Part shown: positions 21,486 through 28,768 of the stretch, in pieces
How the letters are laid out: each line of letters begins with the position of its first letter
Position numbering within the stretch: position 1 is the stretch's first letter
Assembly: GCA_031413495.1 (NCBI GenBank)
Contig: JANOFE010000161.1
Span: 1-28,768 of the forward strand
Direction: 5' to 3'
Length of the DNA: 28,768 nucleotides
Source of the DNA: JACMNW01 sp031413495
GTDB taxonomy: Bacteria; Pseudomonadota; Alphaproteobacteria; Rhodobacterales; Rhodobacteraceae
Translations under genes and position numbers: made by a program
The notes under the pieces: model-generated
Database searches by the model: none
Told to the model about the DNA's origin: nothing
What the model saw: the letters and a program-made list of their open reading frames with translations, nothing else

Positions 21486-22939
21486 TCTGCGGCGATGTCT
21501 TGATCGCTGTCCCAGCCGGAAATGGCTTTGACCTCCAGAAATTCCTCAATCCCCCAATGGCCGCCTTCGCGGGCGCGGCCCGACGCTTTGATGCCGCCAA
21601 AGGGCGACCCTGCGGCGCGTGATTTGCCATTCATTTCCACCATGCCAGACCGCAAGCGGCGGGCGAGGCGGTTGCGACGGGCACCATCGCTGGATTGGAC
21701 ATAGTTGGTCAGGCCGTAGGGGGTATCATTGGCGATTTTGACGGCCTCTGCCTCGGTATCAAAGGGGATGATCGACAGCACCGGGCCAAAGATTTCTTCG
21801 CGCTCGATCGTCATGCCGGGGGTGACATCGGCAAAAACGGTGGGGCGAACATAGAAGCCACGGTTCAGACCATCAGGCCTTCCCAAGCCGCCGGCAACAA
21901 GGCGCGCGCCTTCATCAATGCCTTTTTGGATGAAGCCTTGAATTTGGTTCCATTGGCGTTGGTTGACCACCGGGCCGATATGGTTGCCGGGTTCGGATGC
22001 GGGGCCGACCTTGATCGACGATGCAACTTCGGCTGCGATTTCCACCGCACGGTCATAGGCGGGGCGTTCGACCAGCATCCGGGAGGGTGCATTACAGGAT
22101 TGGCCGGAATTGTTCATCATATGGCGCACGCCACGTTCCACCGCGCGGTCGTCGGCATCGGCGAAAATCAGGTTGGCCCCTTTGCCGCCCAGTTCCAGTG
22201 CGACCCGCTTTAAGGTTTGTGCGGCAGCAATGGAAATGGCGCGGCCCGCACCGGTGGACCCGGTGAAAGAGATCATTTCAATATCGGGATGTGCGGATAG
22301 TTGGTTGCCCACACCGGTGCCATCGCCGTTCACCAGATTGAACACACCGGGGGGCAGGCCCGCGTCATGGCAGAATTCTGCGAATAACAGCGACGACAGC
22401 GGCGATTCTTCCGACGGCTTTAGGACACAGGTGCAGCCCGCCAGCAGCGCGGGAATAACCTTGAGCGTGACCTGGTTCATCGGCCAGTTCCACGGCGTAA
22501 TCAATCCGACCACGCCGATAGGCTCCAATGCGATGCGATCATTCGGGGCATGGGGGCCCAGTGGGCGGATCCATTCCATCTGATCAAACGCGGTGAGGAA
22601 GTTTTTCAGATGCCACGGCAGGCAGGGGGCCTGACTGTCGCGGCTCATATCCATCGGTGCGCCCATTTCCAGACTGATGGCTTTTGCCATTTCTTCAACC
22701 CGCGCTTCGTATTGGTCCAGAATTGCGGCCACGAAGGCACGGCGGGTGGCGCGGGGGGTGACGGACCATGTGGCAAAGGCGGCTTTTGCGGCGGCAACGG
22801 CGGCATCGGTATCGGCGGCATCGCCAAGCGAAATGGTGGCGCAGGGTTCTTCGGTTGACGGATCAATCACTGCATGGTCGCGCGGGGTGGCGGGTGCAAC
22901 CCATGCACCGTCGATGTAAAAGCTGCGTTTGTCTTGCAT
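21482..22939 (-). CDS. NAD(P)-dependent aldehyde dehydrogenase
   Basis: A 485-residue enzyme of the ALDH superfamily, converting an aldehyde to its acid in the cytosol. The catalytic Cys282 is in NSGQSCNAPSR, the general base Glu249 in LELGGKGANL, and Asn151 in TPWNWP. The KPSEESP cofactor loop and FTGSTGAGR are present, as is the C-terminal SPFGGIKASGRAREGG. It is not obviously betaine aldehyde dehydrogenase (betB), and its substrate is unknown. A GGAGG ribosome site precedes the ATG. The metallophosphoesterase overlaps its 3' end. Confidence 0.9.
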   Translation of the reverse strand: MQDKRSFYIDGAWVAPATPRDHAVIDPSTEEPCATISLGDAADTDAAVAAAKAAFATWSVTPRATRRAFVAAILDQYEARVEEMAKAISLEMGAPMDMSRDSQAPCLPWHLKNFLTAFDQMEWIRPLGPHAPNDRIALEPIGVVGLITPWNWPMNQVTLKVIPALLAGCTCVLKPSEESPLSSLLFAEFCHDAGLPPGVFNLVNGDGTGVGNQLSAHPDIEMISFTGSTGAGRAISIAAAQTLKRVALELGGKGANLIFADADDRAVERGVRHMMNNSGQSCNAPSRMLVERPAYDRAVEIAAEVASSIKVGPASEPGNHIGPVVNQRQWNQIQGFIQKGIDEGARLVAGGLGRPDGLNRGFYVRPTVFADVTPGMTIEREEIFGPVLSIIPFDTEAEAVKIANDTPYGLTNYVQSSDGARRNRLARRLRSGMVEMNGKSRAAGSPFGGIKASGRAREGGHWGIEEFLEVKAISGWDSDQDIAAE

Positions 22940-23175
22940 GGAAGCCTCCGGAGTAATTTGATCATATTGTGGCAGTGTGAGTTCTGCTGTGCAAGTGGCA
23001 CCAGAACGCAGGCTGTCATTGCAGTACGCTAGCGCAATTGTAGGAAAAAGTTTGCGGTTTTGCGACAGAACCTGAACGCAGTTCTCTTTTCATGGCGCAA
23101 TAACGCAGGGGGATGAAACTTCGTTCCAATTGGATTATCTAACATGGGTAAGAGCCACCTGACCGGAGAACTGCC

Positions 23176-23832
23176 ATGTCGATCCGCATCAATGATATTG
23201 CCCCCGATTTTACCGCCGAGTCCACTGCCGGGACCATCCATTTTCACGATTGGGTTGGCGATGGCTATGCCATTATCTTTTCGCACCCGCGCGATTTTAC
23301 GCCCGTTTGCACGACCGAATTTGGCGCGGTGGCGCAGCTTGCGCCCGAATGGGCCAAGCGCAACACTAAGGTGATTGGCGTGTCGGTGGATTCGGTGGCC
23401 GATCATGAAAAATGGAAACGCGATATTGAGGCGTTTGGCGGTGCTGCCGCTGATTTCCCCATTATTGACGATTCGTCGCTGGTGGTGGCCAAGGCCTATG
23501 ACATGCTGGCGGCGGATTACTATTTGCCAGCCGAAGGGCGCACGCCCGCCCATTCGCAAACCGTGCGGACGGTGTTCATCGTGGGGCCTGACAAAAAGGT
23601 GAAGCTGACGATGAGCTATCCGATGACCGTAGGCCGCAACTTTGCCGAGATTTTGCGGGCGCTGGATGCGGTGCGCGCCACCGACGGCGTGCCGCTTGCA
23701 ACGCCAGCAAACTGGCTGCCGGGGCAGGATGTGATCGTGGCGCTGTCGTTGAACAACGAGGCGGCAGAGGCGCGGTTTGGCGCGCTGGATATCAAGCTCC
23801 CCTATCTGCGGTTTGCGAAGGCGCCTAAGTAA
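23176..23832 (+). CDS. 1-Cys peroxiredoxin (Prx6-type)
   Basis: A 218-residue peroxidase that reduces hydrogen peroxide and alkyl peroxides. The peroxidatic Cys45 is in DFTPVCTTE, with HPRD upstream; the second typical resolving cysteine is absent, so this is the one-Cys Prx6 class. The long C-terminal extension (residues about 170-218, with WLPGQDVIVALS) is also typical of Prx6. It stands alone on its strand with a GGAG site ahead of the ATG. The 236-nt gap before it, shared with the divergent aldehyde dehydrogenase, must hold its promoter; I could not place one. Confidence 0.92.
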   Translation: MSIRINDIAPDFTAESTAGTIHFHDWVGDGYAIIFSHPRDFTPVCTTEFGAVAQLAPEWAKRNTKVIGVSVDSVADHEKWKRDIEAFGGAAADFPIIDDSSLVVAKAYDMLAADYYLPAEGRTPAHSQTVRTVFIVGPDKKVKLTMSYPMTVGRNFAEILRALDAVRATDGVPLATPANWLPGQDVIVALSLNNEAAEARFGALDIKLPYLRFAKAPK

Positions 23833-23852
23833 CGCGCTTTTGGCGGGCAGGC

Positions 23853-23871
23853 GGGGGATTTCGCATCCCCC
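23853..23871. terminator. GGGGGAT hairpin after the peroxiredoxin gene
   Basis: GGGGGAT (23853-23859) and ATCCCCC (23865-23871) form a perfect 7-bp stem with a TTCGC loop, 20 nt after the peroxiredoxin stop and before the convergent dadA stop. It is a likely terminator in both directions although no U-tract follows. The repeat element at 23881 abuts it. Confidence 0.5.
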
Positions 23872-23880
23872 GTACCCCCT

Positions 23881-23908
23881 GCGGGATATTTGTGAACAGA
23901 TGAAATTG
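23881..23908 (+). repeat. Intergenic GGGATATTT...AGATGAAATTG element, copy B
   Basis: GGGATATTT (23883-23891) followed by AGATGAAATTG (23898-23908) repeats the arrangement seen at 748-773. It lies beside a hairpin between convergent genes, and its end is 4 nt from the dadA stop. The conserved blocks in two unrelated gaps suggest a dispersed element. Confidence 0.5.
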
Positions 23909-23912
23909 GGCG

Positions 23913-25166
23913 TTATTGGTAGCGCGCGTAGCTGAGATCATCAGTTTTGATATCGGCTTGTCTGCCAGAAATCAGGTCGGCCAGCACGCGGCCTGATCCG
24001 GCGGCCATGGTCCAACCAAGGGTGCCATGGCCGGTGTTGAGCCAAAGGTTTGGGATGGTGGATGCGCCAAGGATCGGGGTTCCATCGGGGGTCATCGGGC
24101 GCAGGCCGCTCCAGAATGTGGCTTTTGATTGGTCGGCGGCACCGCCGAACAGGTCTTCGACCGAATGCTGCAGGGTGGATTTGCGCCGTTCGTGCAGGGT
24201 GTTGTTGAAGCCGGAAATTTCCGCCATGCCGCCGACGCGGATGCGGTTGCCAAGCCGGGTGATGGCGATTTTGTAGGATTCGTCCATGATGGTGGAAACC
24301 GGGGCTTTGATTTCGTTCACGATTGGCGCGGTGATGGAATAGCCTTTGACCGGATAGACCGGCAGGCGCATGCCAAAGGGCCGCGCCATCTGGGGCGAAT
24401 AGCTGCCAAGCGCCAGAACGAAGGCGTCAGCAGTGATGCGGCCGACAGAGGTATGGACGGCGGCGATGGTTGCGCCGTCTTTTTCCAACCGGTCGATGCG
24501 GGTACCGAATTGGAAGGTGACACCTGCGGCCTGTGCCATGTCGGCAAGGATATTGGTGAATTTGAAGCAATCGCCGGTTTCATCCCCCGGCAAACGCAAC
24601 CCTCCGGTGAATTTGGCACGGTTTGGGGCAAGGCCAGGCTCGGACGCTATGCAGCCATCGGCATCCAGCACCTCAAACGGCACGCCATCGGCCTTTAGCA
24701 CCTTGATGTCTTTGTAGGCGGCATCGACCTGTTTCCCAGTGCGGAACAGTTGCAGCGTGCCGCGGCTGCGTTCATCGTAAGCAATGCCGGTGTCGGCGCG
24801 CAGTTGTATCACGCAATCACGGGAATATTCGGCCAAGCGCACCATGCGGCTTTTGTTGATGCCGTAGGCGCTGGATGTGCAATTCAGCAGCATCCGGGTG
24901 ACCCATTCGATTTTGGCAAGATCGGGCTTTGCGTTGATGATCAGCGGTGGGTGGTTCATGAACAGCCACTTAACCGCCTTCATCGGAATGCCGGGGGCGG
25001 CCCAGGGCGAGGCATAGCCGGGGCTGATCTCGCCCGCGTTGGCAAAGCTGGTTTCCAGTGCCGGGGCAGGTTGGCGGTCGATTACGGTGACGTCATGCCC
25101 CGCCTTGGCCAGATACCAAGCGGAGGTGACGCCGATAACGCCTGCACCAAGGATGACGATACGCAT
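23913..25166 (-). CDS. dadA: D-amino acid dehydrogenase small subunit DadA
   Basis: A 417-residue FAD flavoprotein that oxidatively deaminates D-amino acids (typically D-alanine) at the inner membrane, passing electrons to quinone. The N-terminus has the dinucleotide fold VILGAGVIGVTSAWYLAKAG, and FANAGEISPGYASPWAAPGIP is the hallmark of the DadA family. The C-terminal GLRPMTPDGTPILG and NTGHGTLGWTMAAGSG segments bind FAD. No alanine racemase (dadX) gene is adjacent. The 192-nt upstream gap is AT-rich and may hold Lrp-type control; a TTGATA box with poor -10 match is the only promoter-like signal I noticed. Confidence 0.93.
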   Translation of the reverse strand: MRIVILGAGVIGVTSAWYLAKAGHDVTVIDRQPAPALETSFANAGEISPGYASPWAAPGIPMKAVKWLFMNHPPLIINAKPDLAKIEWVTRMLLNCTSSAYGINKSRMVRLAEYSRDCVIQLRADTGIAYDERSRGTLQLFRTGKQVDAAYKDIKVLKADGVPFEVLDADGCIASEPGLAPNRAKFTGGLRLPGDETGDCFKFTNILADMAQAAGVTFQFGTRIDRLEKDGATIAAVHTSVGRITADAFVLALGSYSPQMARPFGMRLPVYPVKGYSITAPIVNEIKAPVSTIMDESYKIAITRLGNRIRVGGMAEISGFNNTLHERRKSTLQHSVEDLFGGAADQSKATFWSGLRPMTPDGTPILGASTIPNLWLNTGHGTLGWTMAAGSGRVLADLISGRQADIKTDDLSYARYQ

Positions 25167-25358
25167 GGGGATGATCCTGCTTAAATTGCTTGATCAGATA
25201 CTACCGTAAGTCTGGTGACAGGTGCTGGCAAAATGCACGCCACCAAAGGCGATACACGCAAGATTATTGCAGGTATCAAGACTTGTGCCGTGATATCTTC
25301 GCTGTGCTGAGCAATTCATCGAAGAATAATTTAGCCAATTGAGTCACTGGTCAGCCGA
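25167..25358. other. Upstream region of dadA
   Basis: An AT-rich 192-nt spacer between the L,D-transpeptidase 3' end and the dadA 5' end, both on the minus strand. The motif TGATCAAGCAATTTAAGCA (read on the minus strand) lies just ahead of the start, with imperfect symmetry. No gene is visible. Confidence 0.4.
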
Positions 25359-25961
25359 TCAGGCCGCCGTTTTCTTTGCGTAAAGCACGACGCGGGTATC
25401 CATTGGCACAGTGTCATAAAGCTGGGTCACATGGTCATTCACCAGCCGGACACAGCCATTGGAAACCGCCGACCCGATGGTCCAGGGTTCCGGCGTGCCA
25501 TGAATGCGCAGGAATGTGTCGCCGCGCACATCATCAAACAGATATAGCGCGCGGGCACCCAGCGGGTTGTTCGGGCCGCCCGGCATGCCGTCCGCGTATT
25601 GCGCATAATGGCTGGGGCTGCGGGCGATCATTTCTTTGGTTGGTGTCCAGCTGGGCCATTCTTTCTTGGCCCCGACATGGAAAATGCCGGGAATGAACAA
25701 ATCGCCACGCCCGACCCCGACGGTATAGCGAATGGCTTTTCCCTTCGGCAGCGTCAAATACAGCGAATAGGTGTTCGGATCGACATGAATTTCACCCGGT
25801 GGAAGTTTGTTTTTGATGCGTACTTCGGTGGGAAGTTGCGCCTCGGTCAGCGCCCAATCTTTGGGTTTGGTGCTGGCAAGGGCCGGGGCCGCCAGCAGAG
25901 TTGTGGCTGCAATCGTGGTGCCGATAAAATGGCGGCGCGACAGGAAAGGCGATACTGACAT
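25359..25961 (-). CDS. L,D-transpeptidase (YkuD domain), Tat-exported
   Basis: A 200-residue periplasmic enzyme that cross-links peptidoglycan or attaches proteins to it through a catalytic cysteine. The N-terminus SRRHFIGTTIAATTLLAAPALA is a twin-arginine signal followed by a hydrophobic stretch and AxA cleavage site, so export by Tat is likely. The YkuD domain covers about 55-195, with RIHGTPEPW (His154) and the SNGCVRL active site (Cys170). It lies between dadA upstream and betI downstream in position, all on the minus strand, and 114 nt from betI. Confidence 0.9.
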   Translation of the reverse strand: MSVSPFLSRRHFIGTTIAATTLLAAPALASTKPKDWALTEAQLPTEVRIKNKLPPGEIHVDPNTYSLYLTLPKGKAIRYTVGVGRGDLFIPGIFHVGAKKEWPSWTPTKEMIARSPSHYAQYADGMPGGPNNPLGARALYLFDDVRGDTFLRIHGTPEPWTIGSAVSNGCVRLVNDHVTQLYDTVPMDTRVVLYAKKTAA

Positions 25962-26048
25962 GGCTAAACCTATAAATCTGATGAGCTACGCTTTCCAAGA
26001 TCGGTGATTCGGGCCAGTGCCGGACAGCGGCCAATTGCTGTATGGTGC

Positions 26049-26075
26049 AAAAAAGCCCCAGCTTTGGCGTGGCTG
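26049..26075 (-). terminator. Rho-independent terminator of betI
   Basis: On the minus strand an imperfect stem (AGCC...GGCT, with one mismatch inside) directly after the betI stop is followed by a run of six T (26049-26054 as A on plus). Its position right after the stop suits termination of betI. Confidence 0.5.
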
Positions 26076-26723
26076 TCACGCAGAGTTTACCCGGGCATGT
26101 GGCGTGGGGATGGCCTTGTGCAGTGCCAGCCGTTCTGCCGCCGTCAGCTGTGCCAGGATCTGGTTCAGGACAAGCGTCACCGATTGCGCACGGCTAATCG
26201 GGCTGCCTGCGGCTTTGCGCAGCCATAGCCCGTCAATCATTGTGCTGGTGGCAAAGGACAGGGTGGTGAACTTTTCTGTCGAAAGGGTTGGCACAAAAAC
26301 CGATGCCAGATTGGATGTCAGTCTGCGGTAAAAGATGCTTTGCAGCTTTGCGTAGTTTGCGTTGGTATGGGCTGCGGCACAGACGGACACCCAGGCGTTG
26401 GCGGTATTGCGATCAAAGGCTTCACCCGGAAAGTTGCCCTCTACAATCGCCTCGAACCGTTGCCAAGGGGTTTTGGCACGGGCAAGCCGGGCCACCACAT
26501 CTTGCACCAAAACGCGGTTGGAATGGCGCACCATGCCAAACAGCACCTCATCCTTGCCCTTGAAGTAATAGGCGAGGATCCCGGGCGACATGCCCGCCTC
26601 GGCGCAGATGCGAGCGGTGGTCATGCCGCCAAGACCGTGCTGCATGAAGACACGGTAGGCGGCCTGCACCAGTTCAACACGACGGATATCTTCGATGCGG
26701 GTGCGTTTGGGTTTTGTGGCCAT
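26076..26723 (-). CDS. betI: TetR-family repressor BetI
   Basis: A 215-residue regulator. The N-terminal helix-turn-helix (about 34-64, GMTTARICAEAGMSPGILAYYFKGKDEVLF) is of the BetI type, and the remainder fits the choline-sensing ligand domain; BetI represses choline-to-betaine genes until choline is present. The true start is the ATG at 26723 (MATKPKRTRIED); the open frame runs further upstream into non-coding, AT-rich DNA. It diverges from choX, with a palindrome in the 106-nt gap. Length is a little above the E. coli protein. Choline rather than another ligand is supported by the adjacent choX. Confidence 0.85.
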   Translation of the reverse strand: MATKPKRTRIEDIRRVELVQAAYRVFMQHGLGGMTTARICAEAGMSPGILAYYFKGKDEVLFGMVRHSNRVLVQDVVARLARAKTPWQRFEAIVEGNFPGEAFDRNTANAWVSVCAAAHTNANYAKLQSIFYRRLTSNLASVFVPTLSTEKFTTLSFATSTMIDGLWLRKAAGSPISRAQSVTLVLNQILAQLTAAERLALHKAIPTPHARVNSA

Positions 26724-26747
26724 AGGTCTGAATAGCAGATCAATAAA

Positions 26748-26763
26748 TTGTATGCCTATACAA
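26748..26763. promoter_or_regulatory. Putative BetI operator in betI-choX gap
   Basis: TTGTAT (26748-26753) and ATACAA (26758-26763) form a palindrome with a 4-nt centre; a further TTGTAT half site is at 26785-26790. TATAAT on the minus strand (26772-26767) and TTGACA on the plus strand (26773-26778) lie nearby, so the site would overlap both divergent promoters. Its identity as a BetI site is inferred from position. Confidence 0.5.
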
Positions 26764-26829
26764 AATATTATATTGACAGAAAGTTTGTATCGGTTGACCC
26801 TTGCCTGAAGCAACCTTGGGGGAAACGAT

Positions 26830-27771
26830 ATGCGTATCAAGATGACTATTTCCATGGCCTGTCTTGCGGCAACCGCGATGACCGCCGTTCCTGCATTTGC
26901 CGCAGACGCACCAAGTTGCGCCGCCGTGCGGATGGTTGATCTGGGCTGGACCGACATCGCCCTGACCAACACCACCGCCGAGGTGATTTTGACGGCCCTT
27001 GGCTATGCGCCGACGCAAACCCTGCTGGGGTTGGACGTCGGGTATATCTCGCTCAAAGAAAACAACATGGATGTGTTTCAGGGCAACTGGCAGCCTGTGC
27101 AAGACGTGCAATACAAAGGCTTTTTCGACGACGGGTCGGTCGAGGTTCTGGGCGTGAACCTTGAAGGCGCAAAATTCACGCTGGCGGTGCCAAAGTATGT
27201 GGCTGATGCCGGGGTGAAAAGCTACGCCGATCTGGCGGCTCATACGGCGGAATTTGACGGCAAAATCTATGGCATTGAACCGGGCAGCAACCAACCTTTG
27301 CTGGATATGATCGCGGCTGACCGGCACGGGCTTGGCAAATGGGAAGTGGTCGAATCCAGTGAGGCGGGCATGCTGACGCAGGTGGAACGCGCCGTCGGAA
27401 AACAGGGATGGGTGGCGTTTCTGGGGTGGGAGCCGCATCCGATGAACCTGAACTTCGATCTGGTGTATCTGGATGGTGGTGATCTGGAATATGGCCCGGA
27501 TTTTGGCGGTGCCACCGTGCGCACCATCAGCCGCAAGGGATATGCCGCAGACTGCCCAAATGCTGCGAAGTTTTTCAGCAATCTGGTGTTCGATTTGGAT
27601 TACGAAAACTTTGGCATGCAGAAAATTATGGGTGACGGCATGACTGCCGAAGATGCGGCAATGGCGATGATTGCCGCCGATCCGGCAAAGCTGGACGCAT
27701 GGCTGGACGGGATCACCACATTGTCTGGTGAGCCGGGTCTGCCTGCCGTGAAAACCGCGCTGGGGCTTTGA
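26830..27771 (+). CDS. choX: Choline ABC transporter substrate-binding protein ChoX
   Basis: A 313-residue periplasmic binding protein with signal peptide MRIKMTISMACLAATAMTAVP...FA cut before ADAP. The choline pocket known from S. meliloti ChoX (Trp43, Asp45, Trp90, Asn156, Trp205) is matched by Trp40, Asp42, Trp87, Asn154 and Trp200 at nearly the same spacing, with a candidate Tyr123. It delivers choline to a ChoWV permease-ATPase. Those genes are not directly downstream; a Zn-alcohol dehydrogenase begins 7 nt after the stop instead. Probably repressed by BetI through the shared gap. Confidence 0.93.
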   Translation: MRIKMTISMACLAATAMTAVPAFAADAPSCAAVRMVDLGWTDIALTNTTAEVILTALGYAPTQTLLGLDVGYISLKENNMDVFQGNWQPVQDVQYKGFFDDGSVEVLGVNLEGAKFTLAVPKYVADAGVKSYADLAAHTAEFDGKIYGIEPGSNQPLLDMIAADRHGLGKWEVVESSEAGMLTQVERAVGKQGWVAFLGWEPHPMNLNFDLVYLDGGDLEYGPDFGGATVRTISRKGYAADCPNAAKFFSNLVFDLDYENFGMQKIMGDGMTAEDAAMAMIAADPAKLDAWLDGITTLSGEPGLPAVKTALGL

Positions 27772-27778
27772 CCCAAGT

Positions 27779-28768
27779 ATGACGCAAATGATGCGGGCGG
27801 CGGTGATGGCCGGGTTCGGCCAGCCGTTGCAGTTGGTTGATGTCGTTCTGCCCGTGCCGGGGCCGGAGCAGATTTTGATCAAGCTGCAAGCAAGCGGCGT
27901 GTGCCACAGCGACGTGCATATCTGGAAGGGTGAAAGCCTGCCGGATGTGGCACCCGATCCGTTTATTCTTGGCCACGAAGGCGTGGGCGTGGTCGTTGGC
28001 ATCGGGTCTGGGGTAGCGGGTTGGCAGATGGGTGAACGTGCCGGGGCGGCATGGATCCATGATACTTGCGGCGTTTGCGAGATGTGTCTTGGCGGGCACG
28101 AATCTTTTTGCGCGGCACAACGCGCGCATGGCTTTCATGTGCCGGGGACGTTCGCCGAATACGTGGTGGCGCAGGCCGCTTTTGCAGTGAAGTTGCCGGG
28201 TGGTGATGCGGGCGCGCTAGCCCCTTTGATGTGCGCGGGGCTTACGGCTTTCGGCGCGCTTGAACGGGCGGATTTGCAGCACGGCGAGACATGCGCCATT
28301 TTCGGTTGCGGCGGTCTTGGCCTTTATGCCGTGCAACTGGCTGCCCGTCGCGGCGCGCGCGTGGTGGCGGTGGACAGTGACCCGGCCAAGCTTGATGCCG
28401 CTATGCGGATGGGGGCTGCGGTAGTGGCAAAAGCCGGGCCGGAGTTGGCGGCGGCATGGGTTGAGGCAAACCGTGCGCAGGTTGTGATCAACTTTGCCCC
28501 GACGCCGCACACATGGGATGCGATGGTGGCAGCCACCAAACCAATGGGCCGGATTGTGGCGGCGGCAATGGTATCAGACCCCGTGCAACTGGTGCAGGAA
28601 TGGCTGACGTGGAGCGGGGTTAGCATTACCGGCACATCGGTAGGGTCGCGGGCGCAGATGGCGAAATTGATGGCGTTGCATGCAAGCGCGCCATTGCGGG
28701 CCGATGTAGTGGAAATTGGGCTGGAGGGCGTGTCAGACGCGCTGGCGGCATTGGCGGAAGGCCGCGCC
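27779..28768 (+). CDS. Zn-dependent alcohol dehydrogenase, 3'-truncated by window edge
   Basis: The frame is open to the end of the window (330 codons seen, no stop). It has the catalytic zinc ligands in GVCHSD, GHEGVG and PLMCAGLTAF, the structural zinc set CGVCEMCLGGHESFC (C-x2-C-x2-C-x7-C), and the NAD-binding turn FGCGGLG followed by an acidic end (VVAVDSD), so NAD is the likely cofactor. It is an MDR-family, AdhP-like enzyme with an unknown alcohol substrate. Its placement 7 nt after choX implies co-transcription with choline uptake. It is not related to the usual choline oxidase BetA, a flavoprotein. Confidence 0.85.
   Translation, partial: MTQMMRAAVMAGFGQPLQLVDVVLPVPGPEQILIKLQASGVCHSDVHIWKGESLPDVAPDPFILGHEGVGVVVGIGSGVAGWQMGERAGAAWIHDTCGVCEMCLGGHESFCAAQRAHGFHVPGTFAEYVVAQAAFAVKLPGGDAGALAPLMCAGLTAFGALERADLQHGETCAIFGCGGLGLYAVQLAARRGARVVAVDSDPAKLDAAMRMGAAVVAKAGPELAAAWVEANRAQVVINFAPTPHTWDAMVAATKPMGRIVAAAMVSDPVQLVQEWLTWSGVSITGTSVGSRAQMAKLMALHASAPLRADVVEIGLEGVSDALAALAEGRA

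Noticed and set aside
26740..28002. 420-codon minus-strand open frame opposite choX and the alcohol dehydrogenase
   Set aside because: It is antisense to two well-recognised proteins; its product is rich in His, Arg and Gln, as expected of a GC-rich shadow frame.

Overview
The window looks like a chromosomal segment from a marine alphaproteobacterium of the Rhodobacteraceae (Roseobacter group). This rests on protein recognition and gene content, not on a search. The DNA is GC-rich. Genes are densely packed on both strands and several overlap by ATGA. The content fits the group: a UbiH-type hydroxylase, a class I/II aminotransferase just ahead of ftsK, lolA, a 1-Cys peroxiredoxin, dadA, and the betI/choX choline genes. 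I saw no tRNA, rRNA, insertion sequence, integrase, prophage or CRISPR array.

Layout. Positions 1-2700 hold two unrecognised small genes (the first cut by the window edge), then a YbbN/CnoX-like thioredoxin-TPR protein, a LON-domain protein and a Trm112-like protein, all on the plus strand. From 2711 to 9437 come a minus-strand ubiquinone-type hydroxylase, then an amidase, an aminotransferase and ftsK. From 9491 to 12961, three minus-strand genes (soluble GAF histidine kinase, EamA transporter, GSU2403-type nucleotidyltransferase) separate ftsK from lolA. The nucleotidyltransferase is preceded by about 430 bp of AT-rich DNA. In it an operator-promoter-start-codon module is duplicated at a 159-bp offset with identically spaced TTTGGTAA/TTACCAAA arms. 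From 13395 to 16792 lie lolA, a lipoprotein transglycosylase, an AEC transporter, hspQ and an RsbV/RsbW-like pair.

From 17023 to 20649 four plus-strand genes are tightly packed: gamma-glutamyltransferase, free-methionine-(R)-sulfoxide reductase, a homocysteine S-methyltransferase-family protein and an RluA-family pseudouridine synthase. The first three suggest glutathione and sulfur amino acid turnover. From 20745 to 25961 are a metallophosphoesterase coupled to an aldehyde dehydrogenase, a peroxiredoxin, dadA and a Tat-exported L,D-transpeptidase. The window ends with betI diverging from choX, which is followed, unusually, by a Zn-dependent alcohol dehydrogenase cut by the window edge.

Most interesting for follow-up are the duplicated regulatory module in front of the nucleotidyltransferase, a hairpin in the hspQ leader that pairs with part of its Shine-Dalgarno sequence, a tandem duplication of the Trm112 translation start, and the choX-alcohol dehydrogenase arrangement. 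No complete, clearly novel multi-gene system is evident. The nucleotidyltransferase with its doubled operator is the nearest candidate.
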